DNA of 64,000 nt from Streptomyces olivaceus (lineage in GTDB: Bacteria; Actinomycetota; Actinomycetes; Streptomycetales; Streptomycetaceae). Under the pieces are notes generated by a model that searched no databases, was not told the origin of the DNA, and was given only the letters and a program-made list of their open reading frames with translations. The stretch spans positions 1 to 64,000 of the forward strand of contig NZ_JOFH01000009.1 in the NCBI RefSeq assembly GCF_000721235.1. The letters are read 5' to 3'. A program made the translations under genes and the position numbers. Of this stretch, positions 58,879-64,000 are shown piece after piece; the stretch's first letter is position 1; each line of letters starts with the position of its first letter.

Positions 58879-60501
58879 ATGTCCGCACCAGCGCCGTCCC
58901 CGCTGGCCATCGTCGACGCCGAGCCCCTGCCCCGGCAGGAGGAGGTCCTCACCGACGCGGCGCTCGCCTTCGTGGCGGAGCTGCACCGGCGGTTCACGCC
59001 CCGGCGTGACGAGCTCCTCGCCCGCCGCGCCGAGCGCCGCGCCGAGATCGCCCGCACCTCCACGCTCGACTTCCTGCCGGAGACCGCCGCGATCCGCGCG
59101 GACGACTCCTGGAAGGTGGCCCCGGCGCCGGACGCGCTGCAGGACCGCCGGGTCGAGATCACCGGTCCCACCGACCGCAAGATGACCATCAACGCCCTCA
59201 ACTCGGGCGCCAGGGTCTGGCTCGCCGACTTCGAGGACGCCTCCGCCCCGACCTGGGAGAACGTCATCCTCGGTCAGCTCAACCTGATCTCGGCGTACAC
59301 CCGGACCATCGACTTCACCGACGGGCGCAGCGGCAAGTCGTACGCCCTGCGCCCGGCCGAGGAGCTGGCCACGGCGGTCGTGCGCCCGCGCGGCTGGCAC
59401 CTCGACGAGCGCCACCTCCAGGTCGACGGCCGCCCGGTCCCCGGTGCCCTGGTCGACTTCGGCCTGTACTTCTTCCACAACGCCCGGCGCCTGCTCGACC
59501 TGGGCAAGGGCCCCTACTTCTACCTCCCCAAGACGGAGTCGCACCTGGAGGCCCGCCTCTGGAACGAGGTGTTCGTCTTCGCGCAGGACTACGTCGGCAT
59601 CCCGCAGGGCACCGTGCGCGCCACCGTCCTGATCGAGACGATCACGGCCGCGTACGAGATGGAGGAGATCCTCTACGAGCTGCGCGACCACGCCTCCGGC
59701 CTGAACGCCGGCCGCTGGGACTACCTCTTCTCCATCGTGAAGAACTTCCGCGACGGCGGCGCCAAGTTCGTCCTGCCGGACCGCAACGCGGTGACGATGA
59801 CCGCCCCGTTCATGCGGGCGTACACCGAACTCCTGGTGCGTACCTGCCACAAGCGCGGCGCGCACGCGATCGGCGGCATGGCGGCGTTCATCCCCTCGCG
59901 CCGGGACGCCGAGGTCAACAAGGTCGCCTTCGAGAAGGTCCGCGCCGACAAGGACCGCGAGGCCGGCGACGGCTTCGACGGCTCCTGGGTGGCCCACCCC
60001 GACCTGGTCCCGATCGCCCTGGAGTCCTTCGACAAGGTCCTCGGCGACAAGCCGAACCAGAAGGACCGCCTGCGCGAGGACGTCCACGTCACGGCGGCCG
60101 ACCTGATCGCCGTCGACTCCCTGGACGCCAGCCCGACCTACGCGGGCCTGGTCAACGCGGTCCAGGTCGGCATCCGCTACATCGAGGCGTGGCTGCGCGG
60201 CCTCGGCGCGGTCGCCATCTTCAACCTCATGGAGGACGCGGCCACCGCCGAGATCTCCCGCTCGCAGATCTGGCAGTGGATCAACGCGGAGGTCGTCCTC
60301 GACAACGGCGAGCAGGTCACCGCCGAACTGGCCCGCAAGGTCGCCGCCGAGGAGCTGGCGAACATCCGCGCGGAGATCGGCGACGAGGCCTTCGCGGCCG
60401 GCAACTGGCAGCAGGCCCACGACCTGCTGCTCACGGTGTCGCTCGACGAGGACTACGCCGACTTCCTGACGCTGCCGGCGTACGAGCAGCTCAAGGGCTG
60501 A
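58879..60501 (+). CDS. aceB: Malate synthase A
   Basis: A 540-residue malate synthase joining glyoxylate and acetyl-CoA to malate. Catalytic-site segments are clear: [19 protein letters not shown] with the metal-binding Glu, [19 protein letters not shown] with the second acidic pair, and the general-base region [13 protein letters not shown]. The start is the ATG at 58879. Next to allantoin genes it would remove glyoxylate made from ureidoglycolate, and it has an operator resembling that of allantoinase. A strong hairpin at 60521-60552 ends the transcript. Confidence 0.97.
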   Translation: MSAPAPSPLAIVDAEPLPRQEEVLTDAALAFVAELHRRFTPRRDELLARRAERRAEIARTSTLDFLPETAAIRADDSWKVAPAPDALQDRRVEITGPTDRKMTINALNSGARVWLADFEDASAPTWENVILGQLNLISAYTRTIDFTDGRSGKSYALRPAEELATAVVRPRGWHLDERHLQVDGRPVPGALVDFGLYFFHNARRLLDLGKGPYFYLPKTESHLEARLWNEVFVFAQDYVGIPQGTVRATVLIETITAAYEMEEILYELRDHASGLNAGRWDYLFSIVKNFRDGGAKFVLPDRNAVTMTAPFMRAYTELLVRTCHKRGAHAIGGMAAFIPSRRDAEVNKVAFEKVRADKDREAGDGFDGSWVAHPDLVPIALESFDKVLGDKPNQKDRLREDVHVTAADLIAVDSLDASPTYAGLVNAVQVGIRYIEAWLRGLGAVAIFNLMEDAATAEISRSQIWQWINAEVVLDNGEQVTAELARKVAAEELANIRAEIGDEAFAAGNWQQAHDLLLTVSLDEDYADFLTLPAYEQLKG

Positions 60502-60520
60502 CGCCGTACGGACACCTCCC

Positions 60521-60552
60521 GCGCCCCCGGCACCGGACAACGCCGGGGGCGC
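60521..60552 (+). terminator. Strong GC hairpin after malate synthase
   Basis: An 11-base perfect stem GCGCCCCCGGC/GCCGGGGGCGC with a 10-base loop, starting 20 bases after the stop. No T-tract follows, as is common in Streptomyces. Confidence 0.75.
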
Positions 60553-60590
60553 GGAGCCGTGTTCAGCCCAGCGGAGCCGTGTTCAGCCCA
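60551..60590. repeat. Exact 20-base tandem duplication
   Basis: GCGGAGCCGTGTTCAGCCCA occurs twice in a row at 60551-60570 and 60571-60590. The second copy includes the stop codon and last two codons of the HipA-like gene (minus strand). Confidence 0.85.
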
Positions 60591-61497
60591 GGTGGGCGGA
60601 CCAGTCCTGCTCGGCGGGCGGCCTGCCGTGCAGGTCGGGGACCCGCTTGAGCCAGTCCGGCCGGCCCCGCCGCGTCCGCGCGGCACGGGCGGCGTTCTCG
60701 GCGGCCAGTTCGGCGCGGCTCGGGAAGCCGGTGGGCAGCCACTCGGACGACGCCTGCACGCGCGCGTGCAGGTGGCCGACGTACGCGGCCCGTACCTCCT
60801 CCGGTGTGCCGAACCCGGCCTCGCAGGTCAGCCATGCCTCCGGCACCCGGCCCACCACCTCCCGCAGCAGCTCCCCGGTCACCTTCGGGGCCAGGTCGGC
60901 GTCGGCGGCGCGGACGTCGGGCGCGTAGCCGCCGAGGGCGTGGTGGCGGAAGTCGTACGCCTTCTGCGGTACGGAGCCCTCCCAGCGGTGGTGGAAGACG
61001 AGGGCCGCGCCGTGGTCGATCAGCCACAGGCGCGGCGGCACCGTGCCGAGGGTGGGCCAGACCATCAGGTTGGAGCTGTGCACGGTGCGGTCGACGTTCA
61101 CTGTGAGGGCGTCCAGCCAGACGACGCGCCCGGCCTCCCCGGAGTCCACCGGGAACACCTCGGCGACCTCGGGCGTGAAGTCGGCGCCGCCCGACAGGTA
61201 GTCCATGCCGAGGTTGAGCCCCGCGCTGGCGTGCAGCAGGTCCCGCACCTCCTGGTGCGGCTCGCTCTCGGCGATCGCCGGGTCGAAGTGCGCGAGCACC
61301 AGCTCCGGCACCCGCAGGCCCAACTCCCGCGCCAGCTCCCCGACGATCACCTCGGCGACGAGCGCCTTGCGCCCCTGCGCGGAACCGGTGAACTTCAGGA
61401 CGTACGTACCGAGATCGTCGGCCTCGACGACGGCGGGCACGGAGCCGCCGGAGCGCAGGGGCTCGATGTAGCGGGTGGCGGTGACCTCTCTCAACAC
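60583..61497 (-). CDS. HipA-like kinase domain protein
   Basis: A 304-residue protein resembling the HipA kinase fold: SVPAVVEADDLGTYVLKFTGSAQGRKALVAEVI near the N-terminus, then VVWLDALTVNVDRTVHSSNLMVW and LWLIDHGAALVFHH for the catalytic and metal Asp regions. It lacks the HipB partner gene seen in toxin modules, so a toxin role is unlikely. Function is unknown. The start is the GTG at 61497 after AGGGGAG. Confidence 0.85.
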   Translation of the reverse strand: MLREVTATRYIEPLRSGGSVPAVVEADDLGTYVLKFTGSAQGRKALVAEVIVGELARELGLRVPELVLAHFDPAIAESEPHQEVRDLLHASAGLNLGMDYLSGGADFTPEVAEVFPVDSGEAGRVVWLDALTVNVDRTVHSSNLMVWPTLGTVPPRLWLIDHGAALVFHHRWEGSVPQKAYDFRHHALGGYAPDVRAADADLAPKVTGELLREVVGRVPEAWLTCEAGFGTPEEVRAAYVGHLHARVQASSEWLPTGFPSRAELAAENAARAARTRRGRPDWLKRVPDLHGRPPAEQDWSAHLG

Positions 61498-61650
61498 TCT
61501 CCCCTAGGTGATTCGTCTCCCCGGCCTTGCGGTGCCGGGCCGGGGCGCGGCGGAGCGGAGTCGCGAGCCTCGCCCGTCGACGCCCCCGCGGACCCCCGCC
61601 GAGCATAGTAATCAGGGTGGCGACCGGGCCCGTGCCGACGGCCTGTCACG

Positions 61651-63147
61651 TCACGGCGGTGCGTCCCCCCGGGCGCGTTCCTGTCGGCGCACCTCGTCGA
61701 GGTCGGCGAGGCGGTCGAGCTGCCGCACGGGCTGGGCGGTGCGGTGGTTGCCGGCGAGCCGGGCCCGGTGCCGGTCGAGGAAGGCCCAGTAGCCCGCGGT
61801 GTACGGGCAGGCGTGCTCGCCGGTCCGGTCGCCGGGCCGGTAGGCGCAGGGGCCGCACAGGTCGCTCATCCGGTTCACGTAGGCGCCGCCGGACGTGTAG
61901 GGCTTGGTGGTCATCCGGCCCCCGTCGGCGTACTGGGACATGCCGACGACGTTGGGGACCATGACCCAGTCGTAGCCGTCCACGAAGCAGCGGTGGAACC
62001 AGTCCGTGACCGCCGCCGGGTCCCAGCCCTGCTGGAGGGCGTGGCTGCCCAGGATCATCAGCCGGGGAATGTGGTGCGTCCCCCCTGTGTCCCGCACCTG
62101 CGCGAGGACGGTCTTCAGGCAGCGGGCCTCCACCGCGTCCGCGTCCAGGTCGTTCCACCAGTCGGGCAGCGGGGCGGTGTGCCGCAGCTCGTTGCTGTGC
62201 CGGTAGGCGTCACCGAAGTACCAGTAGAGCTGCCACACGTACTCCCGCCAGCCGGCGACCTGCCGGATGTAGCCCTCCACGCTGTTCAGCGGGGCCTTCC
62301 CGGCACGCCAGGCGGCTTCGGCCCGTTCGACGCACTCGGCGGGGTCCAGCAGGCCCAGGTTCAGCGCGGCGGACAGCCGGCTGTGGCTCATGACCGGGTC
62401 GTCGGCGAGCATGGCGTCCTCGTACGGGCCGAACGTGCCGAGCCGGCGGTCGACGAAGCGCCGCAGAGCCGCGCGGGCCTCGGTGCGGGTCGCCGGGAAG
62501 AGGCGCGGTCCGTCCCGCCCGACGAACGACACGTCGCCGTCCCGCTCCCAGCGGTCCAGGTCGTGGCGGACCTCGTCGTCGATCTCGTCCTCGCGGGGCC
62601 GGTAGGGGCGGCCCACCGGGAGGCGGTCGGCGTCCCGGGGCGGGGGCTCCCGGTTGTCGTGGTCGAGGTTCCAGCGTCCGCCCGCCGGCCGGTCGCCGTC
62701 CATGAGCCAGCCGTGCGCGCCCCGCACCCAGTGGTAGAAGGCCTCCTGCCGCAGGCCCTTCCCGCCGTGCCCGTCCGCCCAGGCCGCGAAGTCCGGCATG
62801 GGCACCAGGAAGCCGCGCGCGGGCAGCACCGTCACCCGCGGGAGGGCCTCGACCAGGCGGAGGGCCGCGTACGACGTGGGGTGGTGCACGGTGACCGGGC
62901 CGGTCCCCGCCCGCTCCAGGCCCTCGCGGTAGGTGTCGGCGCGCACGTACGTGAGGCGGTCCCCCAGCTCGGCGGCCCGGTGGCGCATGGCGGACAGCAC
63001 GAGGTGCGCCTTGGCCCGGTGGAAGCGGCGTCTTCGGAAAACCGAACGCGCCTCGATCATGAGCAGCGGGGTGTCCCGGGAGGGGCCCTCCTCGCCGGGG
63101 GTGAGGAAGTGCGGGCCGAGCTGATCGCCGAAGAGCCAGTGCACCAC
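61651..63147 (-). CDS. Iron-sulfur photolyase/cryptochrome-related protein
   Basis: A 498-residue protein of the FeS-BCP (photolyase-related, CryB/PhrB) family. The N-terminus is LFGDQLGPHFL, then ADTYREGL and PTSYAALRLVEALP. The FAD region has HSRLSAALNLGLLDP, IRQVAGWREYVWQLYWYFGD and GTHHIPRLMILGSHALQQGWDP. Four Cys for a [4Fe-4S] cluster are in ARCLKTV and DLCGPCAYRPG...HACPY. Homologues repair 6-4 photoproducts or act as light sensors. Confidence 0.94.
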   Translation of the reverse strand: MVHWLFGDQLGPHFLTPGEEGPSRDTPLLMIEARSVFRRRRFHRAKAHLVLSAMRHRAAELGDRLTYVRADTYREGLERAGTGPVTVHHPTSYAALRLVEALPRVTVLPARGFLVPMPDFAAWADGHGGKGLRQEAFYHWVRGAHGWLMDGDRPAGGRWNLDHDNREPPPRDADRLPVGRPYRPREDEIDDEVRHDLDRWERDGDVSFVGRDGPRLFPATRTEARAALRRFVDRRLGTFGPYEDAMLADDPVMSHSRLSAALNLGLLDPAECVERAEAAWRAGKAPLNSVEGYIRQVAGWREYVWQLYWYFGDAYRHSNELRHTAPLPDWWNDLDADAVEARCLKTVLAQVRDTGGTHHIPRLMILGSHALQQGWDPAAVTDWFHRCFVDGYDWVMVPNVVGMSQYADGGRMTTKPYTSGGAYVNRMSDLCGPCAYRPGDRTGEHACPYTAGYWAFLDRHRARLAGNHRTAQPVRQLDRLADLDEVRRQERARGDAPP

Positions 63148-63279
63148 GGATGCCTCCTGGGTCGCCGGGCCGGGCGGAGCCGTTCCCGGGTCGTCGTGGG
63201 TTGCCGCAGGCCGCGCGTAGCGGGCCGGGTACCCGGCGCCGCCCCGTCCACCGCGGCCCGCCCCGGCCGCCGCTCGGCG

Positions 63280-64000
63280 TCAGCCTCGTGCGAGGTCGGC
63301 GAGCACCTCCCGCGCGGCGCGCGTTCCGGACGCCAGGGCGCCCTGCACCGATCCCGTCGCCCGGTGGTCTCCGCACACGTGGCGGCCCGGGGCGTGGCGG
63401 GTGGTGCGGCACAGCGGCCAGGGCGGACGCATCACGGGCAGCGCGCCCTCGACGGTGTACGCGGCCACCTGCCGCCAGTCGCCCGTCGGGGTGCGGTACA
63501 GCTCGGCCAGTCGCCGCAGCACCGTACCGGCCGTACCGGGCCGGTCGGCGCCCAGGACGCTCGTGGAGACCAGGGCGGTGCCCGGCGGCGCATAGGTGGG
63601 GGCGACCCGGCTCAGGACGCAGGTGTTGAGGACGGTCCCGGCGCTGTCCACCACGAGGGTCGGTTCGGCGAGCGGCGGCCGGTCGGTCGCATGGTAGTAC
63701 GTGGTGACCGTACGCCCCTCGGGCGCGCTCAGGCCGGGCAGCAGGCGGCCCGCGGTCGCCGCGTCGGTCGCGACGACGACGGACCCGGCCGGCGTCTCGG
63801 TGCCGTCCTCCAGGAGTACTCCGGCGGGGGTGATCTCGCGGACCGGCGACTCCAGCCGCAGCACTCCGTCCGGCAGCCCCTCGGCGAGCTGGGCCGGTAC
63901 CGCCCCGATGCCGTCGGCCGGCAGGCAGAGGGACCCGCGGACCATGCTCCGCCAGACCAGGTGGAAGAAGCGCGCGGAGGTCTCCAGCCGGTCCTCCAGG
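63280..64000 (-). CDS. Flavin amine oxidase-like protein, 5' end outside window
   Basis: The C-terminal 239 residues of an NAD(P)/FAD-dependent oxidoreductase; the frame stays open to the right edge. Seen are VRGSLCLPADGIGAVPAQLAEGL, DGTETPAGSVVVATDAATAGRLL, and the flavin-binding end GRHVCGDHRATGSVQGALASGTRAA. It resembles phytoene-desaturase/amine-oxidase-type proteins common in actinobacteria. It is next to the photolyase-related gene on the same strand, so both may be in a light-linked group. An ATG at 63945 is internal to the protein. Confidence 0.88.
   Translation of the reverse strand, partial: LEDRLETSARFFHLVWRSMVRGSLCLPADGIGAVPAQLAEGLPDGVLRLESPVREITPAGVLLEDGTETPAGSVVVATDAATAGRLLPGLSAPEGRTVTTYYHATDRPPLAEPTLVVDSAGTVLNTCVLSRVAPTYAPPGTALVSTSVLGADRPGTAGTVLRRLAELYRTPTGDWRQVAAYTVEGALPVMRPPWPLCRTTRHAPGRHVCGDHRATGSVQGALASGTRAAREVLADLARG

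Noticed and set aside
60583..61497. HipA toxin of a persistence module
   Set aside because: No hipB-like antitoxin gene beside it and the protein is shorter and diverged; called only HipA-like.

Overview
The window is about 72% G+C with strong third-position GC bias, frequent GTG starts, GTGA/ATGA overlaps and many two-component, ECF, TetR, MarR, GntR and IclR genes. This points to a Streptomyces or close relative; the allantoin/malate synthase block and the sugar ABC/ROK block resemble familiar Streptomyces neighbourhoods. No rRNA, tRNA, CRISPR array or intact insertion sequence was seen.

Region 1 (1-2451) is a small TetR-controlled unit: an isochorismatase-family hydrolase running off the left edge, a TetR repressor and an alpha/beta hydrolase, with three related operator-like palindromes. 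Region 2 (2470-20693) is the most interesting part. It holds an isonitrile-lipopeptide-type biosynthetic cluster: single-module NRPS C-A-T-R, ACP, acyl-ACP ligase, FcoT-like thioesterase and TauD-like dioxygenase, plus an MFS exporter and an Asp/Asn-beta-hydroxylase-type dioxygenase. On one side is a Fec/Btu-type ABC importer. On the other side are an ECF sigma factor, a Met/His-rich membrane protein, a PCu(A)C-like copper chaperone, a copper P-type ATPase and a small Met/His-rich membrane protein. A sequence GGAAC-N17-CGACTACTG occurs upstream of the biosynthetic run, of the ABC importer and of the copper operon, and a fourth time in antisense orientation. I infer one ECF-controlled copper-chalkophore system that makes, exports and re-imports an isonitrile metallophore and handles copper in the cell.

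Region 3 (20782-25703) has a TetR/quinone-oxidoreductase pair with twin operators, a cobalamin riboswitch in front of a thioredoxin-like ferredoxin, and a zinc island: Zur box, Cys-free ribosomal protein L32, CobW GTPase and a His-rich protein. Region 4 (25712-35989) carries a dipeptide-type ABC transporter with a fused permease-ATPase, a pair of DUF5132-like proteins, an orphan type II thioesterase, and a two-component system preceded by an array of TCCGGAC repeats. Region 5 (36051-48357) carries a SWIM/SNF2 pair, then a GntR-controlled sugar (probably inositol-type) uptake operon with ROK kinase and a divergent Gfo/Idh/MocA dehydrogenase. Region 6 (48481-52286) is a MarR regulon of five small stress-type enzymes linked by the same palindrome.

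Region 7 (52428-64000) contains glutaminase-STAS, allantoicase, allantoinase, an IclR regulator, DUF5955, a MobA-like nucleotidyltransferase, malate synthase, a HipA-like kinase, an FeS photolyase-related protein and an amine-oxidase-like flavoprotein running off the right edge. Allantoinase and malate synthase share an operator-like motif, which fits co-regulated conversion of allantoin through glyoxylate to malate. All assignments rest on reading translations and motifs by eye; no database search was run.
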